The notes under the pieces: generated by a model | What the model was told of the DNA's origin: nothing | The model's input: the letters and a program-made list of their open reading frames with translations, nothing else | Database searches by the model: none | Program-made: the position numbers and the translations under genes | Shown: positions 31,826 through 42,409 of the stretch, one piece after another | Layout: each line of letters opens with the position of its first letter | How positions within the stretch are numbered: the stretch's first letter is position 1 | From: Ichthyophis bannanicus | Taxonomy: Eukaryota; Chordata; Amphibia; Gymnophiona; Ichthyophiidae | Assembly: GCA_033557465.1 (NCBI GenBank) | Contig: CM066033.1 | Span: 387,693,289 to 387,757,288 of the forward strand | Length of the DNA: 64,000 nucleotides | Direction: 5' to 3'

Positions 31826-33190
31826 GTGTCGCTATATACTAATGTTCCACAAGAGGCAGCCTTGGCAGTTTTGGAAGATGTCCTCCTGGAAAAAGAGGTC
31901 CCAAGAAGGATACCTACTTAATATTTTTCGATGGTGTTGGTGCGCTTGGTCCTCACTGAAAACTATTTCTGTTTTAAAGGTTTGTTTTACAGGCAAATTA
32001 AGGCAGTTGTTATGGGGTTCCATGGCACCCGATGTAGCAAACCTTTACGTTACTTACTTTGATATGCAATATTTAAATGTGCATCTGTTTTGCCTGAACA
32101 TCAGACTTTGGAAGCTTTATATAGACGAAGTGCTGATGGTATGGGAGGGTGGAGATGATTGTCTACAAGACTTTCTGGTTTGGATTAGCTCACTTGATCA
32201 AAATCTCCAATTTGAATATACTATTAGTAAGCATCAAGTTGCTTATTTAGACATCCTAATCAAAAAGGAAGAGAGGAGCTTTGTAACATGTATACCGTGA
32301 GCCTATTGACAGGAAACAGTTGCTGCATTTTAGTAGTTAACACAATAGGTCATTAAAATGTAACCTGCCGGTCAGTCAGTTTCTTAGAGTCAAGGGAGTT
32401 TGCTCTCATGACCAGGACTTGAAACACATGCTACTGATATCAGAAAATGATTTCAAGAACGAGGTTACCCTAGTGCATGCATCAAACTGGTTTACCAGCG
32501 AGCCAAGTCCTCAGATTAGTCCCAGCTCCTACAAGGTTCTACATGTACAAAACAGGATCAATTAGTTTGTCCATTGACATTTTCCAATTTATCCTATGAA
32601 ATTACAAAAATTCTAGAGGAGTGGCTTATCCTCCCCATCCTCCCTACCTTCAGCACAACTCATGTCACAGTGACACATAAGCGCAATATCAATCTTTCCA
32701 ATATTTTAGTTCCCTCTGCACTCTCTATGCCTAGGGCCAAACCAAAAGCTACTGGTCATTTTAGATGTGGACATTGCTCCATCTGTGACCACACATTAAC
32801 CACAAAACAATTTTTTGTGCATCCCACTACTAACAATTTTTTTTTCTATCTGACTTCTTGAACTGTGAAACAGACCATGTCATTTATGTTGTGGTCTGTC
32901 TGTGTAAATTATTATATGTAGGAAAAACAAAACAGCATACGGGTTCAAATGACTGAACATAAAAGCTGTGTGAGAAGACAGATTCCAGCGAACCCCTTGG
33001 TCGCACATTGGGTCTCTGCACAACACACTATTTCCAGTCTTAAGTATTTTGTGGTTAAGGTGGTCAGACCACATTGGAGAGGGGGAGACATGGACAATAT
33101 TTTATTGCAACTGGAACAGAAATGCATTTTCAGTTTTGGTTCCCTCACTCCACATGGGCTCAACATTGGCCAGAATCTTTTAGGTTTTCT
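31826..33190 (+). pseudogene. Penelope-like reverse transcriptase with GIY-YIG-like endonuclease, decayed
   Basis: Continues the frame cut at 10,223. It reads VSLYTNVPQEAALAVLEDVLLEKE, then in other frames GSMAPDVANLYVTYF and LYIDEVLMVWEGGDDCLQ. The catalytic YIDD(V) box of this family is altered to YIDE. TISKHQVAYLDILIKKE, DRKQLLHF and CNLPVSQFLRV follow. The C-terminal part has VIYVVVC...LLYVGKTKQ (32,877-32,935), the GIY-YIG core of Penelope endonucleases, and LLQLEQKCIFSFGSLTPHGLN. Several stops and frameshifts. Penelope elements prime on nicked target DNA with this endonuclease. Confidence 0.8.
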
Positions 33191-33269
33191 CAGAGTTTTT
33201 TTAACTTATTTAATTCCTTCAGTTATATTATTTATGTATTTGATTATTATTGTCCCCATTTATATATGT

Positions 33270-33485
33270 TCACATTTTTTTTCTTCTGGTTCCCCTTTCT
33301 CTTCCCTCCCCCTCCCTTTCCTTCTCCTCTTCCCCCTCCCCTCTTCTTCCCTCTCCCTCTTCCTTTTTCTTCTCCCTCTTCCCCTCCCCCTCCCCCTTCT
33401 CCTTCACCTCCTCCTCCCCTTACCTTTTCCGTTTCCACCTTTCCCCCCTTCCTCTCCCCCCTTCCCCCTCCCGCCTCCTATTTCA
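33270..33485 (+). repeat. Polypyrimidine tract
   Basis: About 200 bases of almost pure C/T (CCCTCC, CTTCCTC units). Long frames across it on both strands (for example 33,074-33,586) are composition artefacts. A similar, shorter tract lies at 34,600-34,680. Confidence 0.85.
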
Positions 33486-33523
33486 CATTTTATATGTGGT
33501 TTGTTTTTTGTTTCTTGATGCAA

Positions 33524-33850
33524 CGTGGAAGAGGGCATTCTCATTTTACGCCCCAGACCTCTGGAACCTACTGCCCACAGAGCTAAGAATAATTTCTGAG
33601 CTCCCAGAATTCTGCAAGAAGCTAAAACCTCACTTATTTAAAGAACACTTTTAAGGACTAACAATATTCCCTTCTTCAAATAACTAGAGACTCTCACATA
33701 GCTGTATATAAGTTAAAAATGTAAATTGTTATATTTATGTTATGTTATACTAAGCACTGTTCTATGTAAAGTCAAAGTTCTCTGTTACATGTAAACTGCT
33801 TTGATTTCCTGATTAAACTGTATAGAAAAACAATTAATTAAATAAATAAT
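33524..33850 (+). pseudogene. L2-like LINE C-terminus and 3' tail
   Basis: Reads RAFSFYAPDLWNLLPTELR...LKPHLFKEHF and a stop at 33,652, the C-terminal signature of L2 ORF2. A UTR with CATGTAAACTGCTTTGATTTCC and an AT-rich tail to 33,850 follow. Only the last 45 codons are present. Confidence 0.8.
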
Positions 33851-33867
33851 AGTTTCTTTTTCCTTTT

Positions 33868-34350
33868 ATCCCTTTGTTCTTAATTGATGGTTAATACTTT
33901 TTTAATAATTTTGGTTTTAGTTAGTTTTATTATGGCACTTTAACTTTCTTAACTTGTGGTTTTATTTGAACTGATGTCTTTTATTTTATTGTCCTCCTCT
34001 TTTATTGCATATGTTTTATTATTGTATTCTTATTCATTTTTTATTTTTGTTTTAGTTTTTTCCTTTGGTCCTTTTGTTCTTAATTGATGTTTGATACTTT
34101 TTTAATAGTTTTGGTTGTATTGGTTTTATTATGGTATTTTTGACTTTCTTAACTTGTGGTTTTATTTGGTTTATTGTCTTTTATTTTATTGTTCCCCCTC
34201 TTTTATTATTGTATTCTTATTATTTTTTTTATTTTTGGCTTCATTTTTAGGCTCCTTTTGTTCTCAGTTGGTGTTATGTTCATATCTTTTAATAGTTCTG
34301 GTTCTAGACTGTTTTTAATATGGCATTCTTAAACATTTTATTTTTGGTCT
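33868..34350 (+). repeat. Tandem repeat, about 190 bp period
   Basis: The phrase CTTTTGTTCTTAATTGATG, then TTTTTTAATA and TTTTATTATGGCA, recurs at about 33,880, 34,072 and 34,256 with loss of similarity in the third unit. AT-rich, no coding. Confidence 0.65.
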
Positions 34351-35374
34351 TCTTTGTTTTTATGTTCTTTGTTTTTCATTACACATGTTTTACTATTGGT
34401 TTCACACCACCTCTATATCCCTTTGTTTGAGTGCCATTCATTTTATTGCTCCTCTTTTCTACATTGTGTTCTATATATTCTTCCAATTGTTTATTTTGGG
34501 CATCAATGCATGGTAATAGGATCTCCTGGTTCTTGTACATGTTGGGTTAAGAAGGCTAGTCTTTTTAATTTTTTAATGCTAGTTTCCATCCTACTTATTT
34601 CCCCACCCCCTCTTTCCCTCCCTTCTCTCCCTTCCCTCTTCCTTCCTTCCCCTCCCTCTTCTCCCCCTTCCTTTTTTAGTATTTGTTTCATGGTCAATAT
34701 GATATTGCACCCCTATTTTTGATGTGGGGTCATACATTAATATTCACACAAAAATCAATTATAATTGGTTCCTTTTTGTTGACTATTATTTAATCCCACA
34801 TCCCTGCTCATAAGAGCACCAACTGTTTTTATGAGTAGCTTTTCTAACACACATATTGCCATCAGTCCTGTACTGTGTTCACCAGCAAGCCCTCAAGCTT
34901 AGACACTGTTATCTGAGTGTTTCTAATCAAGTTAGAATCACTTCCTTTTTATGTTTCCCTTTTGCTTTCACAGTTTTTATTTAAATTAGGTCATTTGCTT
35001 TTTAACATAATTTTTCTCACTGAGTTTTATGATTGGCACTCAGTTTTATTTAACCTTACTTTAGATTTTATGTACTGTCACTCTTTTATTTTGCATTTTG
35101 TTTTTTAATACCACAATTGTTTTTATTATTATGGTTCCCCTCTGAGACTCACTATTTATATTTCACTTTTCGTCCCATATATGGGTTTAAATTTTGTCAG
35201 TGTTTTGCATTCTTACTTAAGTAATGAGTGCCTTTTCAGTTGTTATGCAGTGGCGTCCAGTATCCATGGCTACCTCCCTTTCTCTTTGACACCAAAATGA
35301 TTATTCAAATAGAGGCTCCCACTCAGCGGTGTCCAATTTTAGATGCTGTCAGGTACAAATGTTCTTGTACAAAC
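34351..35374. other. AT-rich sequence without a gene
   Basis: Only short frames and the 34,600-34,680 pyrimidine tract. It may be 3' sequence of the Penelope locus; nothing in it proves this. Confidence 0.4.
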
Positions 35375-35959
35375 TAGGGGGTATGTTTACTAAACCGCGC
35401 AATTGTGCGGGGCGCACTTGAGCGTGCGCTAAGGTACCTTGGCACACGCTAATAGTGCGTTTTTGTGCCCCACACACGTGTGCGCCGCACTAACGGGCCC
35501 GCTCATGTGCGCGTCGCGCAAATGAGCAATAGAGGCGTGGAAAGGCTCCCGGAGGGCGGAGGAAGGCTCCCCAGGGGCAGAGAGACGGGGTCAATGGGTG
35601 GAGAGTGGGAGGGGAGAGGCTCCCCGCACAGGAGCGGGGCTGAAATTCGATGAAAAAATTACTGCGAGTGAAAACCTTGCGGTAGAGCCGATTTAAAGGG
35701 AAGAGAAACCATTTATGTCAGCAATGTACAGTAAAACCAGGGAAACCTACTAAACGTGAGCAGTGTGATACATGTGCACAGAACAAAATAGCAAATAACA
35801 ATTGAAAATGACCACAACAAAATTCTAATAAATTATAATCCAACTGGGCAATAGTGATAGTCATGGAAAACATAAAAAATCACACCCAAGAAAGCCCCAA
35901 AAAATAAATATGAATTTTAGAAGGGTCTACGCTCCGTCCCCATACAAGGTGAATGATCC

Positions 35960-36715
35960 CACAGTGAAATTGTGCAGAGCAGGGTTTATGACTCCTTTGG
36001 CCAGGTTTCCTATCTCCAGGGACTGCACTGTCTCTGTGGCCACAGTGTGGTGCAGTGAACACAGACAGTGTGTTCAGGAGCCAAAGATCACCAGTTGAAG
36101 TCCCAGCCTGGGCTCCTGCAAACCCAATCCCCATATTTTACCCATCACTAAACCATGATAGTAAAGACCAACCCTTTTTGCAGATAACATAAGCATGGTC
36201 CAAACACCTCTATTTTACCCTACAGAGCACAGACACCAGAAACATGTGCATTACCTAGACCACAGTCCCCTCAATGCAGTCCTGGAGGGCCACATATCAT
36301 TTAGCTGTGATGCTGTCAGCAAAATAAGGCCATGTCAGCATGGTGGCGGAGGGGTACCGTTGGTGGAGGGGGCAGTGGCTGCTGCCCACAGCAGACGGTG
36401 GCCTAGCCCCCTTCACGTGGGTGCAGTGCCCTCCAACAGACAGGCCCTGTCTGACAAACAGCCATGAACTCCCCAGGGAATGCACTGTTTTTGTGCTAAG
36501 ACGGTGATGCAGTGGACACAGCCAGTACCTTTAGGACCAGAAGGTCACAGGTTCACATCCCAGCTGGGGCTCCTGCCAACCCAGTCCTCTTATTTTACCC
36601 ATGAAGAAAACATGGTAGTAAAGACGGAACCATTATTGCTGAGACCATAAGCATGGGTCAAAAACCTCTATTTTACCCTACACAGCACAAACACCATAGA
36701 AATGTGCATTACCTA
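35960..36715 (+). repeat. 455 bp tandem dimer of E3 with two tRNA-like units
   Basis: GTGTGGTGCAGTGAACACAGACAG with AGTTGAAGTCCC (36,093), and GTGATGCAGTGGACACAGCC with GGTTCACATCCC (36,550), each followed by TATTTTACCCA(T/)...AACCATGATAGTAAAGAC-type text and TCTATTTTACCCTAC. The spacing is 455 bp. Confidence 0.7.
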
Positions 36716-36719
36716 CGGC

Positions 36720-36915
36720 AGAATCCCCCAAATGCAGTCCTGGAGGGCCAAACACCATTCAGTTTCCATGCTGCCTCTAATAAAGATGCCTGTGCTGCAT
36801 ATCTATGCAACACCCCCATGGTATGCAGATGTGTCCATGCATATTCATGAGGGACAGCATGAAAACCCGAACAGTGTTTGGCACACCAGGACTGGAGTTG
36901 GGAACCTCTGCCGTA
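36720..36915. repeat. Palindromic hAT-type MITE module in E3
   Basis: GCAGAATCCCCCAAATGCAGTCCTGG...CATATTCATGAGGGACAGCATG...CACCAGGACTGGAGTTGGGAACCTCTGC; the two arms are inverted copies. Confidence 0.65.
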
Positions 36916-37049
36916 AAGCAGCAGCCAACAGGGCCAGACACACCCACACCCACACCCACAGGCCCCATTGGCTAATGCCTCCTGGAGAGGCAGGACATTG
37001 GGCCCTGCGTGCATCTCCCAATACTAGCACTTGCATACCTTAGCAATGC

Positions 37050-38560
37050 CACCCTACACCTGGGTATACAGTACACACCTATCAAACGTTTCCTATGATT
37101 ACTGGCAGATAGCAAGTCCTACGTTAAGCACAGTTTGCTCATTGAGCTCCATCATAACAATCTTTCTGATGTCTGCGGTGTGTGCTTCAGGTCTGGTCTC
37201 TGACAGTGTTTACCACCCTGGGGAGTGACCCCCAACAGTATTGCGTAGCATATCCATGCCTGTACTGTGCCCAGGACTGGTGTGGTGGGCAGGGCTGCTA
37301 AACACCTCTATAGTAGCACAATGCTGGCATAGGTGTGGGAGTGTGTGTCTGTCTATACAGTGTGTGGTGGCTGCAAACACCTTCCACAGCCCACACTGCC
37401 AGCACTGTTGCCAGTATTGGCCTGCCAATGCGCATAATGAGGAGCAAGGTACCATGGGTATAGCCCGGACAGGGTGACCTGGCCAGGATGCATCTGCACA
37501 GGGCATAGGGCACTGGCTGGGACATTGTAGTGCCCGGCCACCACCTACACAGACAGGGTGACCTCAGTATGTCCTGCTGAGAAATCACTCTCACCCTTAC
37601 TGTGCAGTGACGACAGCATGGCTAGGCACCCCCATAGTGCTATATAGTATTTCTCTCATGTGATGTTTATGGGTTTCCTTTTGGGGCTCAATCACTGATT
37701 TATCTGCTTGTTGTGTATGCTGACATCCCAGTTCTGGGTGCACACATTTCCACTGGGAACATGCACTATAGACTAGCTAGCAGACTGTTTGCAGCTGGTG
37801 TGTGTCTTGATGGAGTGGCTTGCAGGGTGCAGTGGCTGCAGGCTTGCTGCAGGAGAATATCAGATAGTGGTGGGGTGCAGCTTAGCATATCCAGGCCTAA
37901 TGTCTGTCTGCTATTGTGCTATGGGTGTGTACAGAGCTGTATTGACTGTCCTGTAGGGTATCTTCCCCAGCAGGACCGTGGTTGATGGTCCCCTCTACTG
38001 CCACCCTTGCAGGGAGGTGGAATGTAGATCTGTTGATAGGAGACCCTGTTTGCCACCCTTGGCCCTGGAGGGGAGGGGAGGTGGTGTGGTGGTGGTACAT
38101 AGTCCACCTAGGGGGTCCATAGGGGCTACACCTGACTGAGACAGACAGAGATATCCAAGATGTTTCTGCAGAAACTACCTATCTCACACATTAACACTGC
38201 TTTGGACCTCCAGCATGGCCTTTTTCAGCTATGGAAGGTGCCGTGGACCTGGTGCTGGGCGCCTCACCGCACCCTCAGGGTGAGCACAGTACCCGCACAA
38301 TGTGACGGTGTGTAGCTACTCTGTGCCAGTAAAACACACGGTCAGTACCCCCTACCAGGCCGAGGTGCTGTGGGGGTGCACATGGTCACTTCCCCCTACC
38401 AGGCCGAGGTGCTGTGGGGGTGCATTCCCCATCTTGTGTTTATCTGTGGACAGCTGATTTGCATGTGCAGTGCATCATGGGTACGGGTGGGCTAACCCTA
38501 TCCTGGTGACCACAGCAGACTGTGTGGTGACGTGCACACCCTCTGCAGCCAGGGGCTTGC
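37050..38560 (+). repeat. Shared core block of E3
   Basis: Non-coding counterpart of 22,910-24,480. Contains GTGTGTCTGTCTATACAGTG at 37,344, the uninterrupted form of the site that carries a hAT palindrome in E5 at 62,339. A short direct repeat, CCCCCTACCAGGCCGAGGTGCTGTGG, occurs at 38,349 and 38,393. Confidence 0.65.
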
Positions 38561-38572
38561 TAGTAGCTATAG

Positions 38573-38640
38573 GGCTGTAGTACAATGGTTACTTCACTGC
38601 CTGTGAAACCAGAGGTCATGGGTTCAAACCCACAGTGGGG
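38573..38640 (+). repeat. tRNA-like unit in E3
   Basis: GTAGTACAATGGTTACTTCAC and GGTTCAAACCCACAG, then a T-run (CTCTTTTTAATG) before the ladder. Confidence 0.6.
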
Positions 38641-38689
38641 TTATTTGATGGGGCTACCCAGAGAATTATCTCTTTTTAATGTACATTAT

Positions 38690-38965
38690 TGCTGCCAGCA
38701 AAAACACCCTCATTGTACTGTACCCATAAGGTGCCTCAGAGGGCGCTTTATAGGGCACCCTATAGGTTACCTTATGGTTACCGTCCATATAAGATGCACT
38801 ATACGTTATCCTGTGGAGCAACTTATAGGGTGCCCTACAGGGGACATTTTAGGGTGCCGTGGTGGACAGTGCACTTTATAATGTGCCCTATGGAGTGCCT
38901 TATAGGGTGCCTTATGCGGCACCTTCAATTACGGCACGTGAGGACCTGTTTGCTGGCAGCAATTA
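38690..38965. repeat. Palindromic ladder 1 of E3
   Basis: Arms TTGCTGCCAGCAAAAACACC and GACCTGTTTGCTGGCAGCAA enclose steps such as GGGCACCCTATAGG, TATAGGGTGCCCTACAGGGG and CTTATAGGGTGCC. Confidence 0.7.
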
Positions 38966-39044
38966 ATAAAATACAGCTAAAGTGCTACAGGAAATAATAC
39001 ATACATTGCAAAGCTGATGCCACAGCCAGCCTTATGTATTAGGC

Positions 39045-39118
39045 ACACTGGGGAGCAAACTCATGACCCCTGCATCAGCAGTCAGTGCCTTACCCATTGT
39101 GCTACACTGCTGCGCCTC
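39045..39118 (-). repeat. tRNA-like unit in E3
   Basis: On the minus strand GTAGCACAATGGGTAAGGCAC and a degenerate box B, GAGTTTGCTCCCC. Confidence 0.5.
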
Positions 39119-39154
39119 TTTGCATGTCAGCACACCTACTTATGCTGTGCATTC

Positions 39155-39335
39155 CTTAAACTGCACAGTGCTGCCATCAAAAACATTGCTGTGACCTTGC
39201 GGTAACTCATACGGCACTCTATAAAGCGCCCTATCAGCAACATTCGAGGGTGCCTTGGCGGACAGTGCACGTTAAAATGTGCCTTATGGGGCGCCTTATG
39301 TTAACACGCTTTGAGAGTGCGTTTGCTAGTAGTAG
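39155..39335. repeat. Palindromic ladder 2 of E3
   Basis: Arms GTGCTGCCATCAAAAACA and AGAGTGCGTTTGCTAGTAGTA match ladder 1 of E2 in reverse. Steps include GGCACTCTATAAAGCGCCC. Confidence 0.6.
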
Positions 39336-39417
39336 TAATTAAAATAAAAAATAAAATGCCTCCTAAAGCAAACTTACCCATAATAGGTAATGCCTCAGCC
39401 AGCCTTCTTCATTGGGC

Positions 39418-39488
39418 ACAGTGGGGGATTGAGCCCATGATCCCTGCACCATCGGGTCAGTGTTTTAACCATTGTGCTGCAGCTCTGC
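39418..39488 (-). repeat. tRNA-like unit in E3
   Basis: On the minus strand GCAGCACAATGGTTAAAACAC and GGGCTCAATCCCC. A near copy follows at 39,648-39,718, so this unit is duplicated (about 230 bp apart). Confidence 0.6.
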
Positions 39489-39647
39489 TTCTTTGCTGGT
39501 GCATCAGCGCGCCGCCTTATGCCGTCCAATATTTAAATGCCTCCTAAAGCAATAGCATGCCACCTTATGCACATCAGTGTGCTGCCTTATGCTGCCCATT
39601 ATTTAACTGCCTCCTAAAGTAATGCCTCAGCCAGCCGTCTTCATTGG

Positions 39648-39718
39648 ACACTGTGGGGGATTGAACCCCTGATCCCTGCACCATTGGTAAGTGTCTTAAC
39701 CATTGTGCTGTGGCTCTG
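39648..39718 (-). repeat. tRNA-like unit in E3, duplicate next to A end
   Basis: On the minus strand CAGCACAATGGTTAAGACAC-like text and GGGTTCAATCCCCC, an exact box B core (GGTTCAATCC). Confidence 0.6.
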
Positions 39719-39927
39719 TTCTTCTGCTTGTACATCAGCGCGCTGCTTATGCCTCCCGTGCAGCTTTCTCATGCGCTAATGTGCGGGGCGCACATGGGCG
39801 CCGCGCACCTTAGCGCATATTTAAATCCTGGTTTTGCTTTTTCAGAAAGAAACGCCCACTCCTTATATGGCACCCGCACACTAGTGCGGCCCGCACATTA
39901 CCGGGGTTTTAGTAAACATACCCCTAG

Positions 39928-40470
39928 GTGAGTTTCCCTTCCTCAAGGCTTGCTTCTCCAGTATCATAAGTGTTTTCCACATATTTGTAATGGTTATATT
40001 CCAAAATTATGGGTCGAACTCGATCAACACTGTTCCATGTTAGACTGATCTCTCCAAGCTTAATACATACTCATCGCGGTATTACCATACTACACTACAA
40101 TCATGTCCCCAAAGGATTAACATATCTTAACTGAATTTTTGCTTTACTTCCATATTTTAGCTGTCCGGCAGCAGATACCCTCTCCCGGTGACTCTTGCAC
40201 TTTACCAAGTCAGTTTTATTAATGATCATTTACATTTACATTACAATGATTTTGTAGTCTGGTTGTAAATTAATCTAACAGCACCACCGTGTTGTCCTCT
40301 CCATAATCTCTATTCAGATGAGTAAATTACTATATTTCTCTCCCTCTTCCCCCCGCTCCTGGTTTTCATGGGTTTACTCCATACTGTTTGCTGCCTGACC
40401 ATCTCTCTTAATTGTGATTTTAATGCATTAGAACACTAAAACCTAGCTTTACATTAGCTATTACATATTC
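39928..40470. other. Unassigned sequence
   Basis: No gene or repeat recognised between E3 and the repeat that starts near 40,480. Confidence 0.4.
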
Positions 40471-40474
40471 AATT

Positions 40475-41185
40475 GGTATGCCTGCACTCCTGAAGGCAAA
40501 TTCTGCTTTGTACAGCTCTGGGTTGTCCATACAGACATCTGACAGCCAGGAGACGCAGCCAATTCTGCTCCTGTGGGGGCTAGACATCCCTGCAGGAGAG
40601 GAATCGCAGCACAGTGGCTGCACAGTCCGGAACATACCCCTATTCAGGCACCCAGACATCCAGCCACTTACCTGGCTAACTCAGTCAGGCACCTTATTGG
40701 AGCTGCGGTGCCATGGCATCATGTTGCCATGGCACCATGGCTCCATTAAGGAGCAGCGATCCCCGGCCTCTGCAAAAATGTTCTTTCCCCGCAGCCCGAC
40801 CCCCAATGTGGGCTTCCAAAGGCAGGATCAGGCTGCCAGGAATCTCCTCCACCCCCTCACCCCACTGACCTGGCCCTGCGCCACCATCCCCCGATGTCCA
40901 GGGGGACTTATTCTACTCTGAGGTGGAATAGGTCCCCTGTATATCCAGCCAATCCCAGATGTACAGGGCCGACCTCAAAACAGGCCCTCTACATCCAGAA
41001 AAGTGACCCGCTCTCGCTCCGTGCTCATTCCGCCCTCCCCCTGCCCCATCTAAGGCTCCCCGTACAGCTCCGATGTACATACAGAGAACCTTTTTCCAGC
41101 AGGCACCTTTGGATGAATACCAGGAATGTACATCCAGACTGGACATGCATCCCTGTTATTCGTGGTTGGGAATGACCCCCCCCCC
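40475..41185 (+). repeat. Unclassified interspersed repeat (shared with 52.3-53.4 kb)
   Basis: CTCTGAGGTGGAATAGGTCCCC, CCAGATGTACAGGGCCGACCTCA and dispersed 'gtccagac' text recur at 52,290-52,510 and 53,030-53,190 (GAGGTGGAATATGTCCCC, GGATGTACAAGGCCAATCTCA). It ends in a run of 12 C at 41,177. Frames here have no motif. Confidence 0.45.
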
Positions 41186-41302
41186 CTAGTGTGTTTGACT
41201 TCATATCTTTTTATCTGTTATCAATATAAATGTCATTCACATTTCTCTATATATTTAAATGATTCTGATTAACCTCCTGCAATCCCCCTTGTTTCCACCC
41301 TA

Positions 41303-41330
41303 GATATATATATATATATATATATATATA
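41303..41330. repeat. (TA)n microsatellite
   Basis: Alternating TA up to the left end of the mariner MITE, whose target is TA. Confidence 0.9.
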
Positions 41331-41542
41331 CAGGGTGGCCCAAAAAAAGTGAGAACATCTCGTAGCATATAAGTTATCTAAAAATTCAAAAAGACAGATG
41401 TAAACGATTGACAAATTAAAAAAACAAAGATGGCGACCGGAAATTGTCGAAATAAAGATATTATATAGCTAAAAAAGGTAAATAAGTAAACTATTTAAGC
41501 TTTTAATTTCCGAGATGTTCTCACTTTTTTTGGGCCGCCCTG
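41331..41542. mobile_element. Tc1/mariner-type MITE, 212 bp
   Basis: CAGGGTGGCCCAAAAAAAGTGAGAACATC at the left and its inverse GATGTTCTCACTTTTTTTGGGCCGCCCTG at the right, with TA on both sides (41,329-41,330; 41,543-41,544). The interior has TTAAA-rich text and no ORF. Inverted ends of about 29 bp with two mismatches suggest a fairly young copy. Confidence 0.85.
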
Positions 41543-41748
41543 TACATTGTTGTCCAATCTAGTACCCCTTTGAAGACTGGATCTTGATTACTTAGATCAG
41601 TGTTTTTCAACCTTTTTTGTGCAAAGGCACACTTTTTTCATGAAAAAAATCACGAGGCACACCACCATTAGAAAATGTTAAAAAAATTTACCTCTGTGCC
41701 TATATTGACTATATATAAAGTAATTCTCTTGAATAGGAATCAAACACT

Positions 41749-42070
41749 CACACCAACCCCCCTCCCCTGCTGGTTCACACCAACCCCCCTCCCCTGCTGG
41801 TTCACTCACACCACCCCCGCCCCCTCCACTGCTGGTTCACTCACCCACCCCCCTGTCATTACTCACCCCTCCTGCTGGGTCACTCACTCACTTACCCCCC
41901 CTCCCCTGCTGGTTCACTCACACCATCGCCCCCCCCCCTTGCTGGTTCACTCACACCACCCCCCCCCCTAAACTGCTGGTTCACTCACACTCCCCCCCCC
42001 TTGCTGGTTCACTCACACTCACTCCCCCCCCCCCTTGCTGGTTCACTCACACACACACACACACACCCCC
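41749..42070 (+). repeat. Tandem array inside hAT: CTGCTGGTTCACTCACAC units
   Basis: About ten units of 25-40 bp, each CTGCTGGTTCACTCAC followed by a variable C-run, ending in (CA)n. Confidence 0.85.
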
Positions 42071-42080
42071 TCTGCCCAAG

Positions 42081-42409
42081 CCGCTGCTTCTGCTTTGTAC
42101 AGAGCAGCGGCTGCACTACACTTACATTGAAAAGTAAAGAGAAACTGTGTCAGGAGCCCTCCGGTCATCGCAGAGCCCGAGGAAGTGATGTCATGGGGGC
42201 GGGCTCCTCACAGGCTGTCTTTCCTTTTCAAATTAACTTTATTGCAGCTAAAGTTAATTTGAAAAGGAAAGACAGCCTGTGAGGAGCCCGCCCCCATGAC
42301 ATCACTTCCTCGGGCTCTGCATGATCGGAGGGCTCCTGACACAGTTTCTCTTTACTTTTCAATGTAAGTGTAGTGCAGCCGCTGCTCTGTACAAAGCAGA
42401 ACCAGCGGC
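42081..42409. repeat. Large palindrome inside hAT, 161 bp arms
   Basis: Arms 42,081-42,241 and 42,249-42,409 are near-identical inverted copies around a 7-base loop. A second, smaller palindrome (AAAGCCGGTTTTTTGCTCTGGCCGC and inverse) lies at 42,459-42,522. Confidence 0.85.

Larger units (their letters stand above)
35378..39924 (+). mobile_element. E3: 4.55 kb non-autonomous relative of E1
   Basis: Starts GGGGTATGTTTACTAAAC, ends TTTTAGTAAACATACCCC, and is flanked by TAG on both sides (35,375-35,377; 39,925-39,927). B end left, A end right. Same module order as E2 read backwards: B end, 455 bp dimer with tRNA-like units, palindromic MITE, shared core block, inverted tRNA-like unit, ladder, tRNA-like unit, ladder, two tRNA-like units, A end. 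No transposase text. Confidence 0.88.

Noticed and set aside
33074..33654. Long open frames (up to 189 codons) across the CT-rich tract on both strands
   Set aside because: Pure C/T sequence lacks stop codons; the products are Pro/Ser/Leu or Gly/Glu runs without any motif.
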